DNA from: Ailurus styani
Taxonomy: Eukaryota; Chordata; Mammalia; Carnivora; Ailuridae
DNA: 64,000 nt
Reading direction: 5' to 3'
NCBI GenBank assembly: GCA_002007465.1
Contig: LNAC01001928.1
Span: 1 to 64,000 of the forward strand
Shown: positions 47,423-58,770 of the stretch, piece by piece
How the letters are laid out: each line of letters opens with the position of its first letter
Position numbering within the stretch: position 1 is the stretch's first letter
The notes under the pieces: model-generated
Told to the model about the DNA's origin: nothing
The model's input: only the letters and a program-made list of their open reading frames with translations
Databases searched by the model: none
Made by a program: the position numbers and the translations under genes

Positions 47423-47533
47423 GTAACACACAATTCTGTGATATCTATATTGGTCATAAATTTCTTTTGCTCACTTTTCTTCTATACGAAGATGTATACT
47501 TTTATTAATTTTATATTTATTTATGTAAAGATT

Positions 47534-50500
47534 TTATTTATTTATTTGTTTGTTTGTTTGTTTGTTTATTTATTTATTTATTATTTGTCCTAGGAGTATA
47601 GGTCTGTGAATCACCAGGCTTACATCCTTCATAGCACTCACCATAGCACACACCCTACCCAGTGTCCATAACCCATCCACCCTATACCTACCCTCCCACC
47701 CCCAAGTAACCATCAGTTAGTTTCGTGAAATTAAGTGTCTCTTATGGTTTCTCTCCTTCCCGATCCCATCTTGTTTCATATTTTCCCTCCATACCCCCCA
47801 TGATCCCCTGCGCTGCCCCTCAAATTCTTCCTATCAGAGAGATAATATGATTATTGTCTTCCTCTGATTGACTTATTTTGCTTAGCATAATACCTTCTAA
47901 TTCCATCCACGTCATTGCAAATGGCAAGAGTTCATTTCTTTTGATGGCTATATAGTATTCCATTGTATATATATACCACTTCTTCTTTATCCATTCTTTG
48001 GTGATGGACATCTAGGTTCTTTCCATAGGTTGGCTATTGTGCACATTTCTGCTATAAATATTTGAGAGCATGTGCCCCTGAGGATCACTTCCTTTGTATC
48101 TTTAGAGTAAATACCCAGTAGTGAGATTGCTGGGTCGTAGGGTAGCTTTATTTTCAACTTTTTGAGGAACCTCCATACTGTTTTCCAGAGTGGCTGCACC
48201 AGCTTGCATTCCCACCAACAGTGTAGGAGGGTTCCCCTTTCTCCGCATCCTCGAAAACATCCGTCATTTCCTGACTTGTTGATTTTAGCCATTCTGACTG
48301 GTGTGAGGTGGTATCTCACTGTGGTTTTGACTTGTACTTCCCTGATTCCGGTTGATTTTGGGCACGTTCACATGTGTCTGTTGGCCATTTGGATGACTTC
48401 TTTGGAGAAATGTCTGTTCATGTCTTCTGCCCATTTCTTGACTGGGTTATTTGTTCTATGGGTGTTGGGTTTAATAAGTACTTTATAGATTTTGGATATA
48501 AGCCCTTTATCTGATATGTCATTTGCAAATATCTTCTCCCATTCTTTCAACTGTCTTCTCATTTTTTTGACTGTTTTCAATGCTGTGAAAAAGCTTTTAA
48601 TCTTGATGAAGTCCCAATAGTTCATTTTTGCCCTTGCTTCCCCTGCCTTTTGTTATGTTCCTAGGAAGAAGTTGTTGCGGTTGAGGTCAAAGAGGTTGCT
48701 GCTTGTGTTCTCCTCAGGGATTTTGAAGGACTCCTTCCTCACATTGAGGTCTTTCATCTGTTTTGAGTCTATTTTTGTGTGTTATGTAAGGAAGTGATCC
48801 ACTTTCATTCTTCTGCATGTGGCTGACCAGTATTCCCAACACCAATTGTTGAAGAGACTGTCTTTTCCCACTGGACATTCTTTCCTGCTTTGTGGAAGAT
48901 TAGTTGACCATAGAGTTGAGGGTCCATTACTGGGATCTCTACTCTGTTCCATTGATCTATGTGTATGTTTTTGTGCCAGTACTATATTGTCTTGATGATG
49001 ACAGCTTTGTAATAGAGCTTAAAGTCTGGAATTGTGATGCCACCAAGTTTGGTTTTCTTTTTCAACTTTCCTTTGGCTATTCAGGATCTTTTCTGGTTCT
49101 ATATAAATTTTAGTATTATTTTTTCCATTTCTTTGAAATAAATTGCTGGCATTTTTGATGGGGATTGCATTAAATGTATAGATTGCTCTAGGTAGCATAG
49201 ACATTTTCACAGTATTTGTTCTTCCAATCCATGTGCACGGAATGAATTTCCATTTCTTTGTGTCTTCCTCAATTTCTTTCATGAGTACTTTATAGTTTTC
49301 TGAGTGTAGACTCTTTGACTCTTTGGTTAGGATTATTCCTATGATTCTTATGGTTTTGTGTGCAGTTGTAAATGGGATCGACTCCTTAATTTCTCTTCTT
49401 TTATTTTGTTGTTGGTATATAGAAATGCAACTGATTTCTGCGCATTGGTTTTATATCCTGACATTTTACTGAATTCCTGTATGAGTTCCAGCAGTTTTGG
49501 AGTGGAGTCCTTTGGATTGTCCACATAAAGTATCATATCATCTGCAAATAGTGAGAGTTTGACTTCTTTGCCAGTTTGTAGGCCTTTTACTATTTCTTGT
49601 TGTTGCTTGCTGAGGCTAGGACTTGTAATACTATGTTGAATAGCAGTGGTGATAGTGGACAGCCCTGTCATGTTCCTGACCTTAGGGGAAAAGCTCTTCG
49701 TTTTTCTCCATTGAGAATGATATATGATGTGGGTTGTTCATAGATGGCTTTCATGATATTGAGGTTTGCACCCTCTACGCCTACACTGTGAAGAGTTTTG
49801 ATCAAGAAAGGATGCTGTAGTTTTTCCAATGCTTTTTCAGCATGTATTGAGAGTTTAATATGGTTCTTTTTCTCTCTTTTATTAAAGTCTTGTATCACAT
49901 TGTTTGATTTGCTAATGTTAATCCAGACTTGCAGCCCAGGAATAAATCCCACTTTGTCCTTGTGAATAATCCTTTTAATGTGCTGTTGAATCCTATTGAC
50001 TAGTAGTTGTTGAGGATTTCTGCATCTGTGTTCATCAAGGATATTGGTCTGTAATTCTATTTTCTGATGGGGTCTTTGCCTCGTTTTGGGATCAGGTAAT
50101 GCTGTCCTTATAAAAGGAGTTTGGAAGTTTTCCTTCCATTTCTATTTTTTGGAACAGTTTCAGGAGAATAGGTATTAATTCTTCTTTAAATGTTTGGTAG
50201 AATTCCTCTGGGAAGATGTCTGTCCCTAGGCTCTTTTTTTTATTAGATTTTTGATGACTGAATCCATGTCCTTATTGGTTATGTGTCTGTTCAGGTTTTC
50301 AATTTCTTCCTGGTTTAGTTTTGATAGTTTATATGTCTCTAGGAGTGCATCCAATCCTACCAGGTTGTCAAATTTGTTGGTTTAGAGTTGCTCATAATAT
50401 GTTTTTATAATTGTATTTCTTTGGTGTTGGTTGTGATCTCTCCTCTTTCTTTCATGATTTTATTAATTTTCGTCCTTTCTCTTTCTTTTAGATAAGTCTG

Positions 50501-51205
50501 GCCAGGGTTTTATCAATTTTATTAATTCTTTCAAAGAACCAGCTCCTAGTTTCATTGATTTTTTTTCTACTGTTCGTTTGGTTTCTATTTCATTGATTTT
50601 TGCTCTGATCTTTATTAGTTCTCTTCTCCTGCTGGGTGTAGGCTTTCTTTGCTCTTCTTTCTCCAGTTCCTTTAGGTGTCGGATTAGGTTGTGTACTTGA
50701 GACCTTTCTTGTTTCTTGAGAAAGTCTTGTTTTGCTATATACTTTCCTCTCATGACTGCTTTTGCTTTGTCCCACAGATTTTGAACAGTTGTGTTTTCGT
50801 TTTCATTTGTTTCCATAATTTTTAAAAATTCTTCTTTAATTTTCCAGTTAACCCATTCATTGTTTAGTAGGATGTTCTTTAGCCTCCATGTATTTGAGTT
50901 CTTTCCAACTTTCCTCTTGTGGTTGAGTTCTAGTTTCAGAGCATTGTGGTCTGAAAATATGCAGGGAATGATCCCAATCTTTTGGTACCTGTTGAGACCT
51001 GATTTGTGATCCAGAATATGGTCTATTCTTGACAATGTTCCTTATTCATTGGAGAGGAATGTGTATTCTGTTGTTTTGGGCTGTTTCCATGTTAGGGGCA
51101 TAGATATTTAAAGTTGTTAGATCTTCTTGTTGGGTAGATTCTTTAAGTATAATATAGTGTATTCCTCATCTTTTATTATAATCTTTGGCTTAAAATCTAA
51201 TTTAT
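47534..51205 (-). mobile_element. 5'-truncated L1 (lineage A type), minus strand
   Basis: A tail of (TTTA)n/(TTTG)n at about 47534-47586 is followed by the 3' UTR and ORF2 in reverse to the endonuclease domain near 51080. A deletion joins an endonuclease piece ending at about 51205. Readable blocks include the Cys-rich end (47987-48319), the RT motif FADDMILYV (49348-49671) and the endonuclease/linker (50463-51035). Frameshifts and stops separate them. ORF1 and the 5' UTR are absent. Confidence 0.88.
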
Positions 51206-51663
51206 GTCTCCTCTTAATCATTTTTTATTTTTATCCAGTTGTTAATGGTTATTATCTAGTGTTTCTCATGTATTATTTAATGTTTTCATGCTCCTGACTA
51301 GAAGCTGCAATTTTTAAAGAAAATGACATGCAATTGGATGACTTTATAATGCATACCTGAATGTAGTGAGGGTTTCTTATATATTAAATTAACAAAGTTA
51401 ACTTTATAGAAACAAAATGAGTATTTCTTCTTTCTGTCCCCTTTTGAAGGATGAATTTTTTTTAATCAAATAAAGTGAAATTTAGTTTTGTGAGATTAAC
51501 CAATTAAATAATAATTGACTTCTTGCTGTAAGATTTACTTCAACCCCCACTACTCATTGTACTTTTCTTCAAAATTTGGAGGAAAAAAAAAGCTGCTGTT
51601 TAAAACAAATAAATTTTATTCAGTGAACACTTACCACATAGTAAGGGAAACAAATTTGTGGAG
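51206..51663. other. AT-rich sequence with no recognised feature
   Basis: About 460 bp between the truncated L1 and the candidate LTR. Nothing supported. Confidence 0.5.
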
Positions 51664-52016
51664 TGTTAAAAAGAGACACCAGGCTAAAGAGAGTCAACTC
51701 TGCTAAATCCCACATCAGCAAACCAAGCAACCAAAATGTGGTTTCAACGTCTTCCAAGAAAGCTATCTTAAACCAGTCAATCTGGAAATTTTTGGTCTGT
51801 TGTGAGACAGTCAATCTGTTAGACCCCTTAAGTCACAAGGGAATATAAGGTAATTGGTCTTTCCTCATTCCTGTTCTCCTCTTCCTATAAAAGTCTCCCA
51901 TTTTATACAATTCCTCAGTCTTCCTTTATATTTCTCAGAACGGGTACTGGTTTATGAATCATTGAAGAAAGCTAACTTGATCTTTAAATCAACTCAGTTG
52001 TATTTTGTCTTAAACA
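51664..52016 (+). mobile_element. Candidate solo or 5' LTR of an ERV
   Basis: A 353-bp unit starting TGTTAAAAAG and ending TTAAACA (short inverted TGTT...AACA ends). It has a TATA box TATAAAA at 51886-51892 and a degraded signal-like ATTGAAGAAAGC near 51963. Composition and order (U3, TATA, R/U5 with GATCTTTAAATCAACTCAG) fit a class I ERV LTR. I did not recognise a family by name and found no second LTR or target duplication. Confidence 0.5.
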
Positions 52017-52521
52017 GGTTTGGAAGCAGTGGTGAGATTGAAGAGACTTCAGATGGCTTTGGGGACAACCTGAAACTACAGGCATGGTATCTGTGAGCCC
52101 TTTTGAGTTCTCTGTCTTTCTCATCAATCAGGAAGGTACTAATCAAGGGCTTCTCTGTTCTGGATTCTGTTCTCTTTGTGTCAAGATCTCAATTTAATTG
52201 GGTCTCCCATCTGGAATTATCCTTTTTTGAAAGTCCAGTCCTGTGCAAAATCCTCATTTTTGGGCTCCACTGGTTCAACCATTTTCCCACTTTTCCTTGT
52301 CCCCAAATCAAGACACAGTCCTCACACTTTGGGTTTGCTGATTTTTCCCTTTCTCCAGTACTGAGTTCCACAGGATCTGCTAGTAGAGCATGCAGGGCCT
52401 TTGCTAGTCTGGTGTGTAATTTATTGGTTACTGCTGGTATGGTAAGGTACACCCATTTGTCTTGTTTTATATAGATAAAGCTATTGCTAATGGAATCTGA
52501 GAAGGAAGAAAGGAACAAAAA
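52017..52521 (+). mobile_element. Possible ERV leader sequence downstream of the LTR
   Basis: It begins GGTTTGGAAGCAGTGGTGAG directly after the LTR-like unit and has the pyrimidine-rich character of a retroviral 5' leader. No gag, pol or env frame is visible. A 123-codon open stretch at 52103-52474 has no recognised domain. The assignment depends on the LTR call. Confidence 0.35.
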
Positions 52522-52535
52522 TTTGTGTGCATGGG

Positions 52536-52739
52536 CGCCTGGGTGGCTCAGTGGGTTAAAGCCTCTGCCTTCAGCTCAGGTCATGATCTCAGGGTCCTGG
52601 GATCAAGGGCCGCATTGGGCTCCCTGCTCAGTGGGGAGCCTGCTTCCTCCTCTCTCTCTGCCTGCCTTTCAGCCTACTTGTGATCTCTCTCTCTCTGTCA
52701 AATAAAAAAAAGATTAAAAAATAAAAAAAATAAAAATAA
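52536..52739 (+). mobile_element. CAN-SINE, plus strand
   Basis: The head is CGCCTGGGTGGCTCAGTGGG, followed by the body and an A-rich tail. The 14-bp target duplication TTTGTGTGCATGGG (52522-52535) versus TTGGTGTGCATGGG (52740-52753) has one mismatch. It is of the young, musteloid-looking type. Confidence 0.94.
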
Positions 52740-52753
52740 TTGGTGTGCATGGG

Positions 52754-53496
52754 TTGACCATCTTAAAGCTGTTATAGCACTTACTGCTTAACCCAAGGAC
52801 TCTTCTACTAAAATAGATTCATCATGAAATGAGTTAGCTTGACACTGGGTTAACTGTCTACCTCGGGAAAATTTCCATGCAAAAAGATATATTTTAAGTC
52901 ACCATGCAATCCCATACACAGATTCATATCATTCTTAGATAATATTAGCCCAGCAAGACCTAGACACTTAGATAAAGATAAGTAAAGAAACACATTAAAT
53001 GGAAGACTTAAATTCTAAAATGTTAAGCATACCACATTTTGGCACAACCACTTATGTTATGTCTAAAAACTCTGGTCCTGGAAGACTTAAATAGCTACAT
53101 ATTAACAAAATTTCACTAAAATTACCTGGGTTTGGCCAAGGTAAGTGTTTTGTGTTCTAAAAACTTACCTTGCTAACCAGATTGTGGGGTGAAAGATATG
53201 GCCAGTCAGAAATGTGGGCTGCACCCATGTACAGCTGGATATGGGTAGACACAAATGTGGGTATTATGCTCAATGGCAGTACCAAACTCCTGCCAGCCTT
53301 CAGGGAAATTACTGTGGCTTTTCATGAAATGTCCAATTAGGTCATTGTAACACCTGCACTTGAAGAGAAGGGTTAACAAATTAAGTAAATTCAGTGAAAT
53401 ACCTATTTTTATTGGCATACAAAAGCTTCCAACATGTTTCAAAACTCCGAATTAGATTTATTTGAAAGACTTATTACAGAAAAAATAAAAATTAGA
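52754..53496. other. Sequence with no recognised gene; possibly ERV remnant
   Basis: About 740 bp following the SINE and continuous with the sequence before it. It could be further ERV internal DNA or unique sequence. No supported frame or repeat. Confidence 0.4.
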
Positions 53497-54749
53497 GAGG
53501 AGGGGCAAGATGGCAGAGAAGTAGGAGACCCTGTTTCAACCAGTCCCCTGAATTGAGCTAAATATCTACCAGTACACTCTGAACACCCATGAAATCAGCC
53601 TGAGTTATAAAATGACACACTTCTGGATCTCTATGGGGGCATAAGATCGTCAGAGAAGAGTTACAGAGGAGTGGGAGTGCTCAGACTGATATCTAAGGAT
53701 AAACGGAAGGGGGAGAGAGCCACCAGAATGGACCCTTTGGAAAGTGATACCCCAATTCGGAAGTGCTTTGTGCTTGGGCCAGCATTAGCTTGGAGTCTGG
53801 TTAAAAGCACTCAAAAAGGACAAAGAGTCTTAAGGGGCAATTGGTGGGATTGGGCAGCCATAGGCATGGACCTAAGCCCACGGTCGCAGGGCAGTTACAG
53901 CCGCACCTGAGAGAGCTCAGCAGGGGCTCCAGTCCTTTGTCCCTGGGTCTGTAGCTTTCCATTGCTTGCACCAGCACTGGGGCTGGGTGCAACCCCTCTG
54001 TACCTGAGAAAGTCAATGCACACCCCAATTGGCAGTTCCTGGGCTGGCAGCCTTCCACTACCTGTGCTGCTGGTGGGTCTGAGCACACCCTGCATGAGTG
54101 TGGATGCCAGACAGCAGTCCCGGCAATGGCAGCCATGGGATTGGGCTCACCCAGACCAGTATAGCACGTTGTTTTAGTGGCACCGGGTGCAGAGACAAGC
54201 AGGAGCCTCGGGTGACCACTGAGACAGAGGCTGGGGGTGCGCACTGCCTGAGAGAGGTTGCAGTGTTCAGCAGAGTTCGCAGAGAGGGAGTCTGCAGATG
54301 GGAGCAGACTGAGGCTTCTCTCTGAAGCAGAGGTCTGGGAGCAGACAGTTTACTTTGCTTTGACCCTATGAAAAGCCGCATCAAGGCACCAAAGAATAAA
54401 AACATCCAGAGAACAAAAGTCTGAAAAACTGACTTCCACAGAGCCCAGCCCCTTGATAGGGGGCAGGAAGACTCAGCCCAAGCAATATGGATTGAAAAAC
54501 AATGTGGAAGTCCCCTCCCCCAGAAGACAAGCCAAAAGAACAAGAGGACAAAAACCACAGGATCCCCATAAAACTGTAAAACCCCAACATCAGGAGAAAA
54601 CAATATTTTAACCTGCTGGTATAACCCCAAAACTTGTGTATTTTGTAGATACAGCTTTTTTTAAATTCGTCCTCAAGATTTTTCTTCCTTTATATTTTTA
54701 ACCTACTCACCACTACAACTAGATATTTAATACAACATACTTCATAATA
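53497..54749 (+). mobile_element. L1 (lineage B) 5' UTR, plus strand (part 1)
   Basis: It starts GAGGAGGGGCAAGATGGCAG and follows the same 5' UTR as 16272 over its whole length. The sequence is cut near 54749 by a minus-strand L1 and resumes at 58628, with CATAATA/CATAGTA at the two edges as a probable target duplication. Antisense and sense open stretches of 140-190 codons here (for example 53801-54244 and 54058-54630 minus) are chance frames in GC-rich UTR. Confidence 0.85.
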
Positions 54750-55004
54750 TTTTGTTATTTTTATTTATTTTCTTTTAAATTTTTTTCAGTGATCCAAGAT
54801 TCATTGTTTATGCACCACACCCAGTGATCCATGCAATATGCGCTCTCCTTATTACCAACCACCAGACATACCCATCACCCCTTCCCCTCCCATCCATAAC
54901 CGTCAGCTTGTTTCTCAGAGTCCACAGTCTTTTATGTTTCATCTCCCCCTCTGATTTACCCCAATTCACTTTTCCTTCTTTCCCCTAGAGTCCTCCATTT
55001 TATT
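54750..55004 (-). mobile_element. 3' segment of a 5'-inverted L1, minus strand (left part)
   Basis: A T/A-rich tail, then the reverse 3' terminus (TTTTTTCAGTGATCCAAGAT) and 3' UTR. It is cut at 55004 by the UQCRC2 retrocopy and resumes at 57479 after the duplicated target. Confidence 0.85.
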
Positions 55005-55005
55005 T

Positions 55006-55053
<48 letters not shown>

Positions 55054-55086
55054 TCTATTTTGCTTTTTAAGGTAAGTATCACATTT

Positions 55087-55092
55087 TTTATT
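55087..55092 (-). promoter_or_regulatory. Distal polyadenylation signal of the UQCRC2 retrocopy
   Basis: AATAAA on the minus strand about 30 nt before the A-rich tail, the usual spacing for the cleavage site of the parent mRNA. Confidence 0.7.
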
Positions 55093-55154
55093 TAGATATT
55101 TAGTTTCTCTTGTTTTGCAAACTTCAGATGCCCTACTTAAAATAATTAAGAGAT

Positions 55155-55337
55155 GGGCGCCTGGGTGGCTCAGTGGGTTAAAGCCTCTGCTTTCGGCTCA
55201 GGTCATGATCTCAGCATCCTGGGATAGAGGCCCACATCGGGCTCTCTGCTCAGCAGGGAGCCTGCTTCCTCCTCTCCCTGTCTCTCTGCCTACTTGTAAT
55301 CTCTCGCTCTGTGTCAAATAAATAAATAAAATCTTAA
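55155..55337 (+). mobile_element. CAN-SINE, plus strand, recent
   Basis: It has a clean head (GGCGCCTGGGTGGCTCAGTG) and an A-rich tail, with a perfect 16-bp target duplication AAAATAATTAAGAGAT at 55139-55154 and 55338-55353. It lies inside the 3' UTR of the UQCRC2 retrocopy, so it is younger than that retrocopy. Confidence 0.95.
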
Positions 55338-56034
55338 AAAATAATTAAGAGATATATTTTTATGGCTGGTTGTTCATGTAACAATTTTTCCCCCTTTTCA
55401 GCCCTAAGAAATAGAATAGAAACAGATGAGGGAGAAGGAGAAGGAAAGGGAGAGGAAATCGAATAGAAAATAGAAATAGAATAGAAACAGATGAGGGAGA
55501 AGTGAGGAAAAAGACAAAACTCTGTCACACAGTGAAAATAAATGTGACGTAAAATGAAGCAGTGGCAACACAGGATATGCCTAATAGGGAATTTATATTT
55601 TTCGGAAATAACTATTGCAAAAAAAGACACAAAGGGTTAAAACCCAGACTATTTAATTATTCTGACCCAAAAGGACAGATTTTTAAACTGGTTTTATCTC
55701 TAAAAGCCATCAATAATTATCTTAATTTTAATTGTTTCTGATACTTCTGGACTCTATTTTTATATTCCTGTTCTCCTTTACAGCATCTAAAACAAAGGTC
55801 TCAGCATATGATAAATACTCGATTAACCAATTGCAAAGATGCAAGAAAAACATTTAAACAGAACATTTTATTGACTTAAGTTGGCTGGGGATAATTAACT
55901 GTATTGATGTGTTAAGACATTTCACCTCATTAAAAAAAAAGATAAATGTTATATTAGAGATTTTTGACTTTCATGTGTTTGCTGCTCTGGGTGGAGAAGA
56001 TGTTCAGCTCTTCCCTGCAAGATATGTTTCAGTA

Positions 56035-57396
56035 TTACAACTCATCAACAAAAGGCATATGGCCCAGATTTCCACCTGCTGCCATTGACTTCCGGACAGA
56101 AACAAACTTCTTTGCAGCGTTTACGACATCGGCGTCAGCTATGGAGTCTATCTGCTGAAGGACTGTGGCTGACGGCATGTACAATCCCGCACCCAGCGCC
56201 TGGGACCCGACTTCCTCCAGGAATCCCTCTGAAGACTCCACTGACATTAGGTAGTCAGCTTTCAACTTGTTCTTGGCAGCTTGGACATCTGCATTGGAAA
56301 GGTTGCCTTGAGCAATTATTTTTACTTGGTTATAGGCAGCCTTGATAACATCTCTAGCTGCGGGAGCCTGTGAGATGGTATAAATCCCAAAGAGTCCAGA
56401 ATCTGAGTAACTGGCATTAAAAGCAGAAACATCAAATAGCTGGTGAACTCCCTTGGCAACAGCCTGGTACAGAGAGCTGGTGGGATTGCTGCCCCTCTTG
56501 ACATGTGGTCCGGCACCAAGGACATACTGGAGAACACTAAATGCATTTGCTTCCGTAATTCCTGTGGCAGCACTTTCAGCTACAAGAGCAGCATGAACAA
56601 GACTGTCTCCATTCTGCTCTTGGATTTCACCTCCATGGTATTTGGCCTTTGCACCAGGTAAACCAAGCCCACCCCTCATGTTGAGAAACTGTTCTGCAAC
56701 TTGCTTTAGAACAGGGTGACTCACACCAAGTCCAATCAAAGCCATTCTCACACTTGTGAAATGGTTCTGAACAAAGTAATGCAACTCATCTGGTGTCACT
56801 TTTCCAATCCTATAATCAGGACAATAGAGGGAATCGGCCAAGGCATTTTGGTAGGCTGCAGCATGCAAATTTTCCAGGACATGAGCCTGTGGATTCTGAA
56901 AAGCCACAACTTTGTCAATCCTTAGCTGAGACTGAAGGGCAGCCACTTCCCAACGACGAAATTCTGGTGCTGTGGTGACCAGGAGCAGGAACTCCATTAG
57001 AATATCAACATGGTCCTGCAGGCATTCCACAGTGTAGGCCATGTTTTCCCCGGTTGAAGTCACACTTAATTTACCACCAACTTCTTCAATTCCACAGATT
57101 ATCTTGAAAGAGGAAGCTCCTTTTGTAGTCAAACTGGATGCAAGACAAAGCAAATGAGAGGTTCCTAAATTGTTGGAGTCCTTGTGTCTACTGCCTGCTT
57201 TAATGAACAAACCAATTCTTGATGCAGGAGCATAGTTTTCCAGAGAAGCAATCACTAAGCTGTTTGGTAATTTGGTAAACTCAAGGTCCTGAGGATGTGA
57301 AGGCACTCCTGGAGGGGCGGCCTTGGCTTTCACTTTGGGAGCAACTTTCAGGGAGTAAAACCTCGAGAAGGACCTGGCTTTGCTTAGCAGCTTCAT
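56035..57396 (-). CDS. UQCRC2: Open 453-codon frame of the UQCRC2 retrocopy (cytochrome bc1 core protein 2)
   Basis: UQCRC2 encodes core protein 2 of respiratory complex III, a matrix-side M16-peptidase-like subunit with a structural rather than catalytic role. The frame has the full 453 aa of mammalian UQCRC2, from [20 protein letters not shown] (mitochondrial presequence, Arg/Ser-rich) to [13 protein letters not shown], without stop or frameshift. Both M16-like halves are present. A few substitutions look unusual against the family as I know it, for example GTSHLLC where GTTHLLR is usual, and [17 protein letters not shown]. These point to relaxed constraint. The complete lack of introns, the A tail and the target duplication show it is a retrocopy, not the parent gene. 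No native promoter comes with it; expression would need a nearby promoter. Confidence 0.9.
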   Translation of the reverse strand: MKLLSKARSFSRFYSLKVAPKVKAKAAPPGVPSHPQDLEFTKLPNSLVIASLENYAPASRIGLFIKAGSRHKDSNNLGTSHLLCLASSLTTKGASSFKIICGIEEVGGKLSVTSTGENMAYTVECLQDHVDILMEFLLLVTTAPEFRRWEVAALQSQLRIDKVVAFQNPQAHVLENLHAAAYQNALADSLYCPDYRIGKVTPDELHYFVQNHFTSVRMALIGLGVSHPVLKQVAEQFLNMRGGLGLPGAKAKYHGGEIQEQNGDSLVHAALVAESAATGITEANAFSVLQYVLGAGPHVKRGSNPTSSLYQAVAKGVHQLFDVSAFNASYSDSGLFGIYTISQAPAARDVIKAAYNQVKIIAQGNLSNADVQAAKNKLKADYLMSVESSEGFLEEVGSQALGAGLYMPSATVLQQIDSIADADVVNAAKKFVSVRKSMAAGGNLGHMPFVDEL

Positions 57397-57478
57397 GGCT
57401 CAAGCTTGCTCTAATCCACGGTCACTGCCGGCTTAAAGGAAAGCAAGATGGTGGCCGATTAGAGGAGTTTCCCAGCTT

Positions 57479-57710
57479 CCTAGAGTCCTCCATTTTATTC
57501 CTTATGTTCCACAAGTAAGTGAAATCACATGATAATTGAATTTCTCTTCTTTACTTATTTTACTCAGCATAATCTCCCCAGGCCCTTCCATGTTGATACA
57601 AAAGTTTGGTATTCATCCCTTCTGATGGCTACATAATATTCCATTGTATATATGGACCACGTCCTTATCCATTTGTCTGTTGAAGGGCATCCTGGCTCTT
57701 TCCACATAGA
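57479..57710 (-). mobile_element. 3' segment of the 5'-inverted L1, minus strand (right part)
   Basis: It continues the 3' UTR and the last ORF2 codons in reverse up to GGGCATCCTGGCTCTTTCCA near 57710, equivalent to intact-copy position about 42900. There the orientation flips. Confidence 0.82.
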
Positions 57711-58627
57711 CCAATGGAACAGAGTAGAGTCCAGATATGTACCCTCAACTCTATGGTTGAATAATCTTCAACAAAATGGGAAAAAATATCCAGTGGGAAA
57801 AAGACAGTCTCTTCAATAAATGGTGCTGGAAAAATTGGACAGCTATATATGGAAGAAAGAAACTTGACCATTCTCTCACACCATACACAAAGATAAACTT
57901 GAAATGAATGAAAGACTTCAATGTGAGGCAGGAATCTATCAAAATCCTAGAGGAGAACATAGGCAGTAACCATTTTGACATCAGCCACAGCAACTTCTTT
58001 CAAGAGACGTTGCCAAAGGCAAAGGAAACAAAAGCAAAGATGAACATTTGGGACTTCATCAAGATAAAAACCTTCTCCACAGAAAAGGAAACAGTCAATA
58101 AAACAAAGAGGTGACCCATGGAATGGGAGAAGATATTCACAAATGACACTACAGACAAAGGGCTGATATCCAAGATCTATAAAGAACTTCTCAAGCTCAA
58201 CACCCAAAAACCAGATAATCATATCAAAAAATGGGGATAAGACATGAACACTTTTCCAGAGAAGACATAAAAATGGCCAACAGACACATGAAAAAAATGT
58301 TCATCATCACTAGCCATCAGGGAAACTCTAATCAAAACCACATTGAGATACTACCTTACACCAGTTAGAATGGCCAAAATCAACAAGACAGGAAACGACA
58401 AGTGTAAGAGAGAATGTGGAGAAAGGAGAAACTTCTTTCGCTGTTGGTGGGAATGCAAGTTGGTGCAGTGACTTTGGAAAACAGTGTGGAGCTTCCTCAA
58501 AAAATAAAAAAATAGAGCTACCTTATCACTCTGCATTTGCACTACTGGGTATTTACCCCAAAGATACAGATGTAGTGAAAAGAAAGGCTGTATGTACCCC
58601 AATGTTCATAGCAGCAATGTCCACAAT
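57711..58627 (+). mobile_element. Inverted 5' segment of the same L1, plus strand
   Basis: ORF2 sequence equivalent to intact-copy 41962-42893 in plus orientation, joined to a minus-oriented 3' segment that begins at about 42900. The two pieces are nearly adjacent in L1 coordinates and inverted, as expected from twin priming. Frames 57908-58114 and 58416-58703 are ORF2 fragments with stops. Confidence 0.8.
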
Positions 58628-58706
58628 CATAGTAACCTTTTCACTTGAACTTTTCTCATACATATACCTGTTTTTCTTTATCTTTTCCTTGTTTTCTTAT
58701 TAATAT

Positions 58707-58722
58707 GATAGATAGATAGATG

Positions 58723-58770
<48 letters not shown>
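58707..58770. repeat. (GATA)n microsatellite
   Basis: About 15 GATA units with one GGATA interruption, inside the L1 5' UTR; the sister copy at 17740 has only GATATGTATATAGATA there, so the tract expanded after insertion. Confidence 0.95.

Larger units (their letters stand above)
46218..47533. other. Downstream of the OR gene; no recognised gene
   Basis: About 1.3 kb of AT-rich sequence free of young repeats except for the microsatellite at 47356-47417. No coding frame or RNA gene was recognised. Confidence 0.5.
55005..57478 (-). pseudogene. UQCRC2: UQCRC2 retrocopy (processed mRNA insertion)
   Basis: An intronless copy of a UQCRC2 mRNA: 5' UTR 57478-57397, coding frame 57396-56035, a 3' UTR of about 790 nt once the SINE is removed, and an A-rich (AAAT)n tail at 55005-55056. 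It is flanked by a perfect 21-bp direct repeat (54984-55004 and 57479-57499, CCTAGAGTCCTCCATTTTATT), the mark of L1-mediated retroposition into an L1 3' UTR. The 3' end lies about 30 nt past a distal AATAAA (minus strand, 55087-55092), while a proximal one (minus strand, 55867-55872) was bypassed. A SINE (55155-55337) landed later in the 3' UTR. Confidence 0.95.

Noticed and set aside
47356..47593. Open frames made of His-Thr and Ile-Tyr repeats
   Set aside because: They are translations of the (CA)n(TA)n microsatellite and the adjacent TTTA/TTTG tract.
52103..52474. 123-codon frame in the ERV-like leader as a gag remnant
   Set aside because: No gag motif (major homology region or CCHC knuckle) is visible and the composition is unremarkable.
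53801..54630. 147- and 190-codon minus-strand frames
   Set aside because: They lie in the GC-rich 5' UTR of a lineage-B L1, have no recognisable domain, and are not kept open in the sister copy at 16600-17100.
56035..57396. UQCRC2 frame as the genuine, functional parent gene
   Set aside because: The parent gene has many introns. This copy has none, has an A-rich tail and sits between a perfect 21-bp target duplication inside an L1.
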